Origin: Cryomorphaceae bacterium
GTDB lineage: Bacteria; Bacteroidota; Bacteroidia; Flavobacteriales_D; Sanyastnellaceae
Direction: 5' to 3'
Length of the DNA: 64,000 nt
NCBI GenBank assembly: GCA_016124575.1
Contig: WGNM01000023.1
Coordinates: forward strand, 1 to 64,000
The notes under the pieces: generated by a model
Seen by the model: the letters and a program-made list of their open reading frames with translations, nothing else
Database searches by the model: none
What the model was told of the DNA's origin: nothing
Shown here: piece by piece, positions 8,701 to 18,300 of the stretch
Layout of the letters: each line of letters begins with the position of its first letter
Numbering within the stretch: position 1 is the first letter of the stretch
Made by a program: the position numbers and the translations under genes

Positions 8701-10780
8701 CATGTGGAGGATGCATAGTTTTCAATATGTAGCCGGCGAAACAGGCTGGGGACAAGCACATTTCGATCAGTTTAAGAGTCTGAATTTTTCGAAAATCAAC
8801 TACAACGAAAATCAACAAACCTTTGATTTTGAAACCGGCACTGTTGACCTTAAATGCACTGTTTATGGCTTACCCGCCGATGTTTTCGAGCTCAACGGAA
8901 CACGGTATCAGATTGATCTGGAAGTGATGGAATACGGCGGCTGCGGAAATACCCCCGCACTGCACGTTGCAGTGCTCGACCCTATAACACTAGAGCCTTG
9001 GCAGACAAACTACAACAACCTATTTCCTGAAAATGATTTTGGAAACTTGATCGACTGCACCATCGGCCGAAACAGGCCCGAGAAATACTTTATTTTTAGA
9101 CAGAACAACGCTGCAGAGCTTGAAGGCATGATCGACATGTTGAACAATCACGTGCCTGACGGACATCACATTCTAATCTATACTTGGCGGTACGCGAATT
9201 ACGATGGCTGGGATCTTAACGCCCCAAGCGTTTATAATTTGTTCAACACCCTAGGGAGCACCCAAATAGGTCAAGGTCTTGACAGCGTGCCTTTCATCTA
9301 TTATGGTATCAAGGGAAATCCAAGCTCTGTTGTAGAACAAGTAGGTACAGATATTTCTCAATTACTTGAAATCACTGTGCCCCTATCTGGTAGTTTGGGC
9401 GTGGGGAATGTTGTTAGTCCTACCTTCGGTCCATCATCACATTGGGATGCACTATACTGGGAATTCGAACAAACACCAAGCGATAGTGCAGGTATTCGCA
9501 TAGTGGGTCTCAATCCTCTTGCACAAGAGTTGCTCGTTACCGACGCATTGCCGGGTGAGGTAACTGATCTAGAGACACTCCTTCCCTCAAACAGCTTCTC
9601 CAATTTAAGATTGCGTGCCGATTTGATTGACCCGCAAAATCAGACCCCACCTCAATTGAAGCGTTGGCAACTGCTGAGCGACCACGCCCCTGAATGTGCT
9701 TTAAACCCCTTGCGGGGATTTTACTTTCCGAAAGACACCATTCAGCAAGGAGAGCCTCTTCCAATAGCCATAGCCATTGAGAACATAGGGGCTGTCGACA
9801 TGGATAGTTTGTTGGTTGGATACCGCGTGATTGCCTCTGGGCAAGAGCCGTTTGAAATACCTTACCCACGAAGCGACAGCTTGCGGGTGGGTGAAGTATT
9901 GCTAGATACAGCTTACATAGATACGCACTCATTTTCGGGCGCGTTGACCTTGCGTGTTGAAGCCAACAAGCGCGATGCAAATGGTAATCCAGATCAAATG
10001 GAGCAATACGCATTTAACAACATTGCTGAACTTCGCTTTTTCGTTGTTGAAGATAAGATCAACCCCTTGTTAGATGTCACCTTCGATGGCCGCCACATAC
10101 TAAATGGTGAACTCGTATCTCCTACACCCCTAATCTCAGCTTTGCTGGATGATGAAAACCCTTACTTCTTACTGAGCGAACCTGCTGACACAGCAAATTT
10201 TAAAGTCTTCATCACCCACCCAAGTGGAATACAATACCCTGTCTATTTCAGTGATTTCGCTGTCTTGAATTTTGTCCCCGCTACCGGCACAAACAACAGA
10301 AGTCAGATACAATACACACCTCGTTTTGAAGACAACGGCACCTACCGCTTGCTTGTGCAAGCTCGCGACAAAAGCGGAAACACATCTGGTGACCGCGACT
10401 ACCGTATTGATTTCGAAGTGAACACCAAGCCATCCATCACCGAAGTCGTCAATTACCCGAATCCATTTAGCACCCGCACCCAATTTGTATTTACCATCAC
10501 CGGCACCCAGCCACCTGATGAAATGCTCATCCGCATTATGACAGTGAGCGGCGCTGTAGTGCGAGAAATTCGTGCCGATGAACTTGGCCCATTGCGCATT
10601 GGGAACAACCGCACGGAGTTTTGGTGGGATGGGACAGATATGTTTGGCGACAGATTGGCCAATGGTATATACTTGTATACGGTGCAGGCAAGACTTCGCG
10701 GACAAGATCTGGATTTGAATGCTGGCGACGCTGCAGGATTCTTCACCAAAGGAGTTGGCAAAATGTACCTTTTGCGATAA
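5768..10780 (+). CDS. giant C25 (gingipain-family) peptidase, PorU-related, with FlgD-like C-terminus
   Basis: A 1670-residue secreted protein. Residues 1-18 are a signal peptide ending QSQA. The N-terminal part is the beta-rich region seen in PorU-like proteins. The C25 caspase-like domain covers about residues 415-765 and keeps both catalytic residues: H638 in FFGHAS and C668 in GNSCYTG, plus the final LHGDPAL motif. Next come a CARDB/Ig-like domain (~775-870), a long middle region of unknown function, and a FlgD-type Ig-like domain at ~1560-1670 with NYPNPF and a GT-D-x-x-G-D-x-L-ANGIYLY ending. PorU, the T9SS sortase, is normally ~1100-1300 residues, so this is a longer relative. It may be a second sortase-like enzyme or a secreted protease. 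The gene stands alone between plsC and a bacilliredoxin gene. Confidence 0.85.
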   Translation: MRLFLLFVVTLFTLQSQAQFANDWVDYSRQYWKFQIAQSGIYKVTYSQLLQAGFPVNTVNPSDIRFYARGQEVDVRAHVTDDGSFDVGDYFEIYALKNDGWLDAQIYTDPTKQANAAYSLFNDTAQYFITFTPNSQGARTQVYTTSTDLAQLSPSPYVNFTLRENYNAEYQLGKQDVNGISLPWYEEGEGWSDTRFPKGQTRTKNISTASAYTQPGAPNALIEATSMGASLAPGSFNHHLQVGYGSPFQVMVDTIFYGYQLNKLSFEIPTSQLSSTTSISHRSVDDIGALTDFNAIASIQITYPRLPTFAGSGIASFKIPNFNSTAEGRLDLSGINVSNPRLFVGKTDLIYEIPLVPNGNAYSAILPFAGSNDLEVVLTSDASIIEIQNIKPVTQTGYFTNYAANPVDSAFLMITHHKLMAAAQAYAFHRESQGLSVVLTDIDELYMQYGYGIAKHPLAIRNFCRHLIQTWPSAPSHLFIVGKSIHEMKISNTVGARDNIEHYESNLVPSWGYPTSDIVFTSGLGTSLYEPAIPTGRLAANNEQQLQDYLVKVVQFENQPPAAWKKRVLHFGGGGNAFEQGLFSGYLDNYQQIVQDTCFGGDVYSFYKTTTEPIQLNMGSQISELINGGVSLMTFFGHASSTGFDINIDSPADYNNEGKYPLLIGNSCYTGNIHLQTTNSASEVFVLAPNAGTIGFIAKPDLGAPTYLNIWTENFYRQIFQQSYGASIGQCMQRAVQAFQTPNQTLFNTNTILTFSLHGDPALVLNSAPLPDYSIEIDEVLFSPENVTNELETFDVQVVVNNIGKATNTPFSVELIRHLPNGIDTSLVQQVNAIYFRDTITFTLPIDPINGIGLNLFDVYVDYPSQLVDELNDISNNIVSGKELLITSGNLIPVYPYNFAIEPNNSIVLKANTGNPFAVESAYQMQLDTVDTFDSPFLQTFQTTQIGGVIEWPITMSLENNVVYFWRAAAVATIGQETMWRMHSFQYVAGETGWGQAHFDQFKSLNFSKINYNENQQTFDFETGTVDLKCTVYGLPADVFELNGTRYQIDLEVMEYGGCGNTPALHVAVLDPITLEPWQTNYNNLFPENDFGNLIDCTIGRNRPEKYFIFRQNNAAELEGMIDMLNNHVPDGHHILIYTWRYANYDGWDLNAPSVYNLFNTLGSTQIGQGLDSVPFIYYGIKGNPSSVVEQVGTDISQLLEITVPLSGSLGVGNVVSPTFGPSSHWDALYWEFEQTPSDSAGIRIVGLNPLAQELLVTDALPGEVTDLETLLPSNSFSNLRLRADLIDPQNQTPPQLKRWQLLSDHAPECALNPLRGFYFPKDTIQQGEPLPIAIAIENIGAVDMDSLLVGYRVIASGQEPFEIPYPRSDSLRVGEVLLDTAYIDTHSFSGALTLRVEANKRDANGNPDQMEQYAFNNIAELRFFVVEDKINPLLDVTFDGRHILNGELVSPTPLISALLDDENPYFLLSEPADTANFKVFITHPSGIQYPVYFSDFAVLNFVPATGTNNRSQIQYTPRFEDNGTYRLLVQARDKSGNTSGDRDYRIDFEVNTKPSITEVVNYPNPFSTRTQFVFTITGTQPPDEMLIRIMTVSGAVVREIRADELGPLRIGNNRTEFWWDGTDMFGDRLANGIYLYTVQARLRGQDLDLNAGDAAGFFTKGVGKMYLLR

Positions 10781-10855
10781 TACGCTTGAAAGCATGTGAA
10801 GGTCAAAAAATACTAAATCTCAACCCCAAAGTGAAGGCCAAAGCCCTTCACATTG

Positions 10856-10863
10856 TACCTTTG
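10856..10863 (+). promoter_or_regulatory. -7 box for the bacilliredoxin gene
   Basis: TACCTTTG matches TAnnTTTG and lies 16 bp before the ATG at 10880. Its position also argues against an upstream in-frame ATG at 10853, which would overlap the promoter. Confidence 0.6.
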
Positions 10864-10879
10864 TAAAAATTTAGAACTC

Positions 10880-11290
10880 ATGTACCCTCCTGAATTAGTT
10901 GCCCCAATGAAGCAAGACCTTACACAGGTTGGCTTCGCCGAATTGATTACTGCTGACGATGTAGACAATGCATTGAAAACTGAAGGAACAACATTGGTGG
11001 TATTAAATAGTGTTTGTGGCTGCGCGGCCGGTTCGATGCGTCCAGGAGTCAAATTGGCTTTGAACAACACCAAATTACCAAATCAACTAACCACTGCATT
11101 TGCGGGTGTAGACCGAGACGCTGTTGATCGCGCGCGCAAATATATGTTGCCATACCCTCCGTCATCACCTGCCATTGGTATTTTTAAAAATGGCAAATTG
11201 ATGCACATGGTTGAACGCCATCACATTGAAGGACGGTCAGCCGAGATGATTGCCGAGCATTTGAAAGCAGCCTTCGACGAATTCTGCTAA
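10880..11290 (+). CDS. BrxA/BrxB family bacilliredoxin-like protein
   Basis: A 136-residue thioredoxin-fold protein of the YphP/YqiW (DUF1094) family. Bacilliredoxins remove bacillithiol from S-bacillithiolated proteins through a CGC motif; here the motif is C46-G-C48 in NSVCGCAAGSMRP, followed by the family features RPGVKLAL and PYPPSSPAIGIFKNG. The start at MYPPELV is chosen because it matches the family N-terminus and lies just after a -7 box. Bacillithiol is used by many Bacteroidota, so the assigned chemistry is plausible; no bacillithiol biosynthesis gene is visible in the window. It is followed by a strong terminator and so is a single-gene unit. Confidence 0.9.
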   Translation: MYPPELVAPMKQDLTQVGFAELITADDVDNALKTEGTTLVVLNSVCGCAAGSMRPGVKLALNNTKLPNQLTTAFAGVDRDAVDRARKYMLPYPPSSPAIGIFKNGKLMHMVERHHIEGRSAEMIAEHLKAAFDEFC

Positions 11291-11310
11291 AGAAATCAAA
11301 ATTTAAAAAA

Positions 11311-11346
11311 GACGGCCTCTGATACAATTCTCAGGCCGTCTTTTTC
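11311..11346 (+). terminator. intrinsic terminator after the bacilliredoxin gene
   Basis: GACGGCCT/AGGCCGTC stem with a 14-base loop that can pair further (CTGA/TCA), preceded by A-rich and followed by T-rich sequence. Confidence 0.85.
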
Positions 11347-11401
11347 ATTGTGCCCCTTTCAGCACATTTGATTTCGTATTTTCGTGGCTCAATTATCAAA
11401 C

Positions 11402-12382
11402 ATGGCGCGTATACTTACAGGGGTGCAAAGCACAGGTACACCACACCTCGGAAATCTTTTGGGTGCAATTCTGCCGGCAATCGAGTTATCGAATCAACCG
11501 GGGAACGACTCGTTTCTGTTCATTGCCGACATGCATTCACTCACACAGATTAAGGATGGTGCATTGTTACGAAATCATACCTACTCGGTTGCTGCAACAT
11601 GGTTGGCTTGCGGGCTGGATCCAGAAAAAACTGTGTTTTACCGCCAATCAGACGTTCCTGAAGCTGCAGAGCTGGCATGGATTCTTTCGTGTTATTTTCC
11701 ATATCAGCGATTGACCCTTGCGCATTCCTTCAAAGACAAAGCCGACCGCCTAGAAGATGTAAATGCTGGATTGTTCTATTATCCAATGCTCATGGCTGCC
11801 GACATCTTATTGTACGATGCTAATGAGGTTCCTGTTGGGAAAGACCAGCTTCAACACCTCGAAATTACACGCGATGTAGCTTCGCGATTTAACAACCAAA
11901 TGGGTGAAACCTTCGTGATTCCATATGCGCGGGTTCAACAAGAAACCATGTATGTAATTGGTACCGACGGACAAAAAATGAGCAAGTCGAGAGACAATTT
12001 TATCAATATTTTTCTTTCAGACAAAGAGTTAAAAGATACCATCAACAAGAAAATCGTTACAGATACCACCCCGCTGGAAGAGCCTAAAGATCCCGATTCA
12101 GCAACCGTTTACCAGCTATACAAACTTGTCGCATCCGCCGATCAGGCGAACGAAATGGCTACGAAACTTCGCGCAGGAGGCTACGGTTGGGGCCATGCCA
12201 AGAAAGACTTATTCGAAGCCATTGTAACACGGTTTCAGAAAGAGCGCGAAACGTACAATTCACTCATGTCAGACAAATCACAAATAGACAAAGTGCTCGC
12301 CAGTGGTGCTCAAAAAGCCCGCATCGTTGCTCACGAAGTGCTCGGTAGAGCTCGAAAAGTAAGCGGATTCGGACAGTCATAG
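11402..12382 (+). CDS. trpS: tryptophanyl-tRNA synthetase
   Basis: Charges tRNA-Trp. The 326-residue class I synthetase starts with RILTGVQSTGTPHLGN, where TPHLGN is the HIGH-type signature, and carries the KMSKS loop in DGQKMSKSRDN, plus the conserved PVGKDQLQHLE segment. Length is normal for bacterial TrpRS. The ATG at 11402 is preferred; an in-frame GTG at 11384 would add six residues not seen in the family. It is followed after 72 bp by a DUF4139-family gene in the same direction. Confidence 0.97.
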   Translation: MARILTGVQSTGTPHLGNLLGAILPAIELSNQPGNDSFLFIADMHSLTQIKDGALLRNHTYSVAATWLACGLDPEKTVFYRQSDVPEAAELAWILSCYFPYQRLTLAHSFKDKADRLEDVNAGLFYYPMLMAADILLYDANEVPVGKDQLQHLEITRDVASRFNNQMGETFVIPYARVQQETMYVIGTDGQKMSKSRDNFINIFLSDKELKDTINKKIVTDTTPLEEPKDPDSATVYQLYKLVASADQANEMATKLRAGGYGWGHAKKDLFEAIVTRFQKERETYNSLMSDKSQIDKVLASGAQKARIVAHEVLGRARKVSGFGQS

Positions 12383-12454
12383 AAAAAAATTACGATTTCA
12401 TGAACCACTCAGGAGTTGACGTGTACAGCGAAGTATATTTCAAATCCGAACAAC

Positions 12455-14059
12455 ATGAAACGCGCATTATTTATCATCGGCCTGCTTTGTAGCAACCTCT
12501 TATTTGCTGCTGACCACGAAGTACAACTCAAAAGCAGCATAAACCAAGTCATAGTTTACCAACAGGGCGCACAAGTTGAGCGCTCGGCCAAAACACTCAT
12601 TCAACCGGGCATCAATCTTGTTGTTTTTGGTGGACTTCCAACATCTCTCGATCCAAACCTCATCCGCTTCAGCGGGAAAGGAGATTACCAAGTACTTGCA
12701 ACCTATCACCGTATAAAGGTTGATACCATTTCAGGAAAAGAAATTCCTAAGAAAAACGATGAACTGGCTCGTCGACGAAGCGAAATACAAGCAAAAATCG
12801 ATCGGGAAAATGGGTGGCTCGCCATCTACGACAAAGAAGAGTTTATGCTCCAATCGAACCAAATATTCACCCACAAAGACGAAGGAATAAGTGTGGAGAA
12901 GCTCAGAGAAGCTGCGGCTTTTATAAGAGAACGCTACGCCGACATCCGCGCCCAGCGACTAGAAATACAAGATCGGGTAGCCATTCTACAAGAGCAAATA
13001 AACAACATCAACATTCAAGTAAGTAAGCTTGGTTACCCAGTAACCATGGGCTCTTTGGAAGTTGTAGTGCGCGTTCAAGCCGACAAGCAAGTGAACGGCG
13101 AGTTCAACATCACCTATCAGACATACAATGCCGGCTGGTATCCGACTTATGACGCTTATGTCGGACTATTGTCTGAGCCGCTTAAGCTCGCTTGCAACGC
13201 ATTCGTATACCAAACCTCTGGGGAAGATTGGAAGTCTGTAAAACTAACCGTAGCAACCGGTTCGCCAGCGCAAAACCGCACCAAACCACAATTGCAACCT
13301 TGGTATGTCGGCGGACATCCAGTTTCCGAAATTCAACCGTCGGATATGAAACTTGCTGAATCTACCAACTCCTACGCTCCCAGCATGGTCGATTCTTATG
13401 ACCTCGATGAACGTTTTGCACCGTTCGCACCAGTTGCAATCTCATACGGACCTACCAACACCCGCTACCAAGTTAGTTCACGCTACGACATTCCTGGCGA
13501 CAACAGTCAAACATCAGTGCGCATCAAAGAAATGCCGATAGACGCCGATTACGTCTACTTGTGCACCCCGAAACTCGACAAAACGGCCTTTTTAAGTGCT
13601 CGACTGACCAACTGGGAAGAGTTGGATTTGATGAACGCTTCTTTGAACGTGTACTTCGATAACAACTACGTTGGACAAACGGATCTTATTGTTGATCAAA
13701 CAGCAGACACCTTGAATTTGTCTTTGGGAATCGACGAGCGCATTGAAGTTATTCGCAAACGCGGAAAAGTTGATCAAAAGAAGCAAATCTTGGCAGGGAA
13801 GAAAACCGATGTCAGAGAGTTTGAATACTCAGTTAAAAACAACAAACGCGAGAAAATCAATATCATAATCGACGACCAAGTGCCGGTAGCATTGAACGAG
13901 CAGATTGAGGTGGAAATAGAGACCATTTCGGGCGGACATCACAACCCATCAACCGGTAGGGTGACTTGGGAGATGAAGATCGATGCTGGAAAAACAAAGA
14001 CATTCAAGCTCAAATACGGAGTCACCACTCCTCGCGAACTATTTGTCCAAATAGATTAA
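12455..14059 (+). CDS. secreted DUF4140/DUF4139 (mucoidy-inhibitor MuiA-like) protein
   Basis: A 534-residue exported protein with a signal peptide (MKRALFIIGLLCSNLLFAA). The N-terminal part (SSINQVIVYQQGAQVER... GINLVVFGGLPTSLDPNLIRF) is the DUF4140 signature. Next is a charged helical coiled-coil region (~100-190), then the DUF4139 beta-sheet domain (VQADKQVNGEFNITYQTYNAGWYPTYDAY to the C-terminal TKTFKLKYGV). MuiA-like proteins are widespread, with no firm biochemical function. The start at 12455 is the one giving the signal peptide; codons further upstream are open but encode no family sequence. It converges with the amidohydrolase pair over a shared hairpin. Confidence 0.85.
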   Translation: MKRALFIIGLLCSNLLFAADHEVQLKSSINQVIVYQQGAQVERSAKTLIQPGINLVVFGGLPTSLDPNLIRFSGKGDYQVLATYHRIKVDTISGKEIPKKNDELARRRSEIQAKIDRENGWLAIYDKEEFMLQSNQIFTHKDEGISVEKLREAAAFIRERYADIRAQRLEIQDRVAILQEQINNINIQVSKLGYPVTMGSLEVVVRVQADKQVNGEFNITYQTYNAGWYPTYDAYVGLLSEPLKLACNAFVYQTSGEDWKSVKLTVATGSPAQNRTKPQLQPWYVGGHPVSEIQPSDMKLAESTNSYAPSMVDSYDLDERFAPFAPVAISYGPTNTRYQVSSRYDIPGDNSQTSVRIKEMPIDADYVYLCTPKLDKTAFLSARLTNWEELDLMNASLNVYFDNNYVGQTDLIVDQTADTLNLSLGIDERIEVIRKRGKVDQKKQILAGKKTDVREFEYSVKNNKREKINIIIDDQVPVALNEQIEVEIETISGGHHNPSTGRVTWEMKIDAGKTKTFKLKYGVTTPRELFVQID

Positions 14060-14067
14060 AGTCGCAC

Positions 14068-14096
14068 GTGACGCAGGCATAAGATGTCTGCGTCAC
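14068..14096. terminator. shared hairpin between convergent genes
   Basis: A perfect 9-bp stem GTGACGCAG/CTGCGTCAC lies between the MuiA-like gene and the amidohydrolase gene and overlaps the latter's stop codon. T tracts on either side are weak, so it may be only a partial terminator. Confidence 0.45.
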
Positions 14097-15370
14097 TTGT
14101 TTCTAAACTTCCGGTACAACTCCTTTTGGCGGTTGTCGAGATCAATTCTTCTGCCCTCAATAAAGGCATGAATAACATCGTTCGTCCGCATATCCAACGC
14201 GTCGCCAGTAGAAATAAACAATGTCGCTTGTTTACCCACTTCTATTGACCCTACCTCATCTTCAATCCCTAGCATCCTCGCCGGATTGAGTGTTATCGAT
14301 TGCACTGCTTCCTCGTACGTTAAACCATAACCGATAGCCGTACCTGCATAAAATGGCAAATTTCGTGTCCCCATGGCTTCCATGTCGCCTTCGTTTTCAA
14401 GACAAAAAAGCACACCCGCATCTTGAAGCAATTTAGGCAATCGGTAGGTTAAGTCGACATCTTCGTCTTCAAAGCGCGGCAGCGAATGCAATCGCTCAAC
14501 CATAACAGAAACATTGTTCGTTTTTAGCAAGTCAGGCACCAAGTAACTGTCTTGACCCCCCACAATTACCACATGTTCGATATCCATGTTGTTTTTGAAG
14601 TTCACAGCTTCCGTAATCTGACGGATATCGGTAGCGTGCACGTACAGGCGCAGTTTACCATCAAACAAACCCTTCATTGCGTCGTATTTCACATCAATCA
14701 CATCCGACTTGCTCATGCTGTACGCCTTTGCTTCTGAGAAATATCGCTCTATCTCGCGCAGTTGCTGATCGTAGTTCTTTTGCTTTTTCAATTCGATGCG
14801 ACCATCAGCCCAATGGCGGTGGTGCGTTTCCGGCCAATTCAAATGGATTCCGTCAGCCATTACCACAGCCGCATCTTCCCAGTTCCATGCGTCGAATTGC
14901 ACGATTCCACTTGTACCGCTAACAACCCCTCCACGAGGTGTTATTTGTCCCAACAATACCCCATTTGTCCTCACCGTAGGCGTAATCTCATTGTCGGTAT
15001 TGTATGCAATTACCGCCCTAACATTGGGCTTGAACGTCCCCGTCTCATAAAAATCACGTGTCGCCCGCACAGCGTCAATTTCGGTTAATCCCAATGTGGA
15101 ATTTGGCGCTATAAATCCAGGGTAGATATGCATACCATCAGCAACAATAACCTCACCCCAACCGGCAGTGTTCGTTGCATCAACTTTACCAACTGCCGTT
15201 ATTTTCCCATCAACAAACCCAACGGCAGCATTTTCAATAACCTTAGCGTTTCCAACGTGAACGGTTCCGCCTAGAATTAAAATAGAATTTTGTTGTTTTG
15301 GCGCTGGTGTGGGTTGCGCGATGGCCGTCATCAAAAAGAGACCAAAGGCGAAAGTCAAAAATAGTCTCAT
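14093..15370 (-). CDS. secreted amidohydrolase-fold protein lacking the first metal-binding motif
   Basis: A 425-residue exported protein (signal peptide MRLFLTFAFGLFLMTAIA) of the imidazolonepropionase-like amidohydrolase superfamily. It has the usual N-terminal composite beta sandwich (ILILGGTVHVGNAKVIENA, DGMHIYPGFI) and the C-terminal NPARMLGIEDEVGSIEVGKQATL segment. The metal-binding HxH that normally follows 'YPGFID' is absent: the sequence reads FIAPNST. Later His ligands are also not obvious, so it may be non-catalytic. Its ATG overlaps the stop of the upstream, longer amidohydrolase gene by one base (TAATG), implying translational coupling. The two proteins may form a complex. The substrate is unknown; peptide-derived or cyclic amide compounds are typical of the family. 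Confidence 0.8.
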   Translation of the reverse strand: MRLFLTFAFGLFLMTAIAQPTPAPKQQNSILILGGTVHVGNAKVIENAAVGFVDGKITAVGKVDATNTAGWGEVIVADGMHIYPGFIAPNSTLGLTEIDAVRATRDFYETGTFKPNVRAVIAYNTDNEITPTVRTNGVLLGQITPRGGVVSGTSGIVQFDAWNWEDAAVVMADGIHLNWPETHHRHWADGRIELKKQKNYDQQLREIERYFSEAKAYSMSKSDVIDVKYDAMKGLFDGKLRLYVHATDIRQITEAVNFKNNMDIEHVVIVGGQDSYLVPDLLKTNNVSVMVERLHSLPRFEDEDVDLTYRLPKLLQDAGVLFCLENEGDMEAMGTRNLPFYAGTAIGYGLTYEEAVQSITLNPARMLGIEDEVGSIEVGKQATLFISTGDALDMRTNDVIHAFIEGRRIDLDNRQKELYRKFRNK

Positions 15371-18300
15371 TATTTGATCTCCTCAGTTTGTGAATCGCAG
15401 TGATAGTGATGTTTCATGCGTTCTTTCGGTTTATCCTTACTGCCGCTATTGTCAGATAGCATTTTTTGAATGATGCGCGCGCGTTCAGCGCGGATGGTGC
15501 TTCTCATCGCTTGATCTGCTTCACGATCGAAGTAGCATCTGCCATCTACAAATGTTTTTTGCGCCACTGCGTAAATGCTAAGTGGGTTGTCGTTCCAAAT
15601 AACAAAATCTGCATCCTTTCCCGCTTTCAATGAGCCAACTTTATCGTCGATATGCAGCAATATAGCAGGGTTCAACGTTACAAATTTCAATGCTTCCTCT
15701 TCAGGCACACCTCCGTACTTTACAGCTTTTGCAGCCTCTTGGTTCAATCGACGAGCCATTTCAGCATCGTCACTATTGAAAGCTGTTGTTACACCGTGTT
15801 CCCAAAGAATAGCACCATTGTACGGAATAGCATCTTTTACTTCGTACTTATAGGCCCACCAATCGCTGAAGCTTGAAGCGCCGGCGCCATGTTCAGCCAT
15901 TTTATCGGCTACTTTGTATCCTTCCAAGATGTGTGTAAACGTGTTCAATCGGAAACCCATGCTATCGGCAACGTGCATCAGCATATTGATTTCATCTTGG
16001 CGATAGCTGTGGCAAGTAACGAAACGTTCTTTCTTTAAGATTTGTAAAAGCACTTCCATTTCGATGTCTCTGCGAGGTGCCATCACATTCTTTTTCTTGG
16101 CTTTTACATCCGTCGTATAGGCGTCCCAAGCGGCACCATATTCGCGTGCCTGAATGAACATGTCGTAGTACACTTGCTCAACACCCATCCTTGTTTGAGG
16201 AAATCGGATCGTATTGTTGTCGCCACTGTTCGATTGCTTCACATTCTCCCCTAAAGCAAATTTTATGAACGGCGCAGCATTTTCAAATCGCATTTCTTCT
16301 GGACTTAGTCCCCATCGTAATTTAATAATGCCACTTTGTCCACCAATTGGGTTTGCAGATCCATGCAATAGATGCGATGTTGTAACACCGCCTGAAAGTT
16401 GGCGATAGATGTCAATATCTTCAGAGTCTACTACATCGCCAACGCACACTTCAGCACTGCTCGTTTGTGTCCATTCATTCACTCCTCGAGAAATAGCTAT
16501 GTGCGAGTGTTCATCAATAATCCCCGGTGATATGTGCATGCCTGTTGCATCGAAAACCACCAGATTTGGAACTTTCTTCCCGAACACATTTGCAGGATTG
16601 AGGTCTTTACCCACAGCAACGATTTTTCCATTGTGGACAATCATTTGAGCGTTTTCAATTTTCCCGTCTTCCTCACAAGTCCATATCGTCGCATTCTTAT
16701 ACCACACACTTTCCATTTCTGGCTTTTCAGTCCAGCCATAAGCAATGAAAGGATATGTCACATCTCCTGCGAAATGCTGATCTGCGGATTTATCTTCCGT
16801 CTTCTTATTTTCCTTTTTTCCAATTGCAGTGCATGAAAAGGCGAAGACTGTTCCATCTTGTCGTTCACCAGCCCCCAACCATTTCTCACCGCTCGTATTT
16901 CCGCTAAAGCGCCAAATTCCTGGAAAAACATCATTTAATGGACCGAATTGACCCGTAACCAAATCGCCATCTTGCATCAACTTAATTGGAACAAACAAGG
17001 AGTCCGTTACTGCCGTCCCTGTGCTATCGGTTCTGTTCTTCAAAATTAGGAGCGACCCTTTGATGGCGTTGGGCGAGCCTTCTACGTCCATTGTAAAGTT
17101 TTTATCGTCGATAACGACATCATATTTTCCCGTTAAATCAGGAATGCTCATATCTATCAAAACAGATCTTTCGCCTTGAACCCAATGTTCGTATAATTTC
17201 GTTTTCTCCTCAAACAATTCACCATCGGTGATAAGGAAATTCCCTTGCATTCCTGCGCCAAGTTTACCGATTAAATCAGCAGCACCAATCATCCCCGCCG
17301 GTGTCTCGGTCAAAGCACGGAGGGCTTCTTTCGCAGGCAATCCCGCTTCAATAGCTTGTCTCACAGCCGCCATGAGGTCTCCTGGTGATTTCAACCCTTT
17401 ACTGGTAAAAGCAAAAGGCACTCCTGCGTTGAACAGTCGCGCTGGATTCGTAGGTGCGAGCTCCCAATGTTTTAGTTCGCTCAAACTTACCAGTCTTGCC
17501 AGATAGGGATCGGCAACATCCTGTGCCACCGGGAAATTGAGTGGGATGATAAACTTCCCTTTGGTGGCTTTGATTTCGTCAATTCTCATGTATTCATCGC
17601 CCGACCCCGCAAAGATGTATTGTTCATTGAATTCATCGCCTATTTTGTCGGCTCTGAGGACATCCAATCGATCTCTGGTTTCAAAAAACACAGGCAAACT
17701 TCTTTGTCCATTCCAGGCTTCGAGGCTCAGGTTTCTTTCTTCTTTATCACCTCCGTTGGCGTACCATTGTCCGTCGAGATATGTCTGCCTTATCAGCGCT
17801 ATGCACCCCATAAGCGACCCGGGATAATCTTGCGTAGAGCTGCCCTTTCTGAAAGATAACCACGATGCCACATTCCCTTTTAAAAGCGCCTTGTTTTGAT
17901 TGCTGTTGGTTGTGACAAGAGCGGCAGTTCCACGCGCAATGCCATCGTGCACGTGTGTAAGTACAGTTCCTATTCCTGCTGCTTTCAAGGCAGAATTTTT
18001 CTCCTCGTTTACTACAAAAAGTTCCGTAGCTCGTACTTCAGGTCGTATCGCTTCATTCCAACCGTACGCGCCCTTCTTCGAAGACACGAATTGAGGTCCG
18101 CGTTCATTTCTTTTCTGTTGAATTTCAGGCATTCCGAGATCACTGTCTAAGTCGATTAAAGAAGGGTAGATGTGATATCCTTTGAGGTCGATGATAACCG
18201 CGTTTGCTGGCACTTTCACAGACTTACCGACTTCGGTGATCACATCATTGTGCACTGCGAGTTGTCCGTTCTCAATTACCACATCAGCCGATACGTGAAT

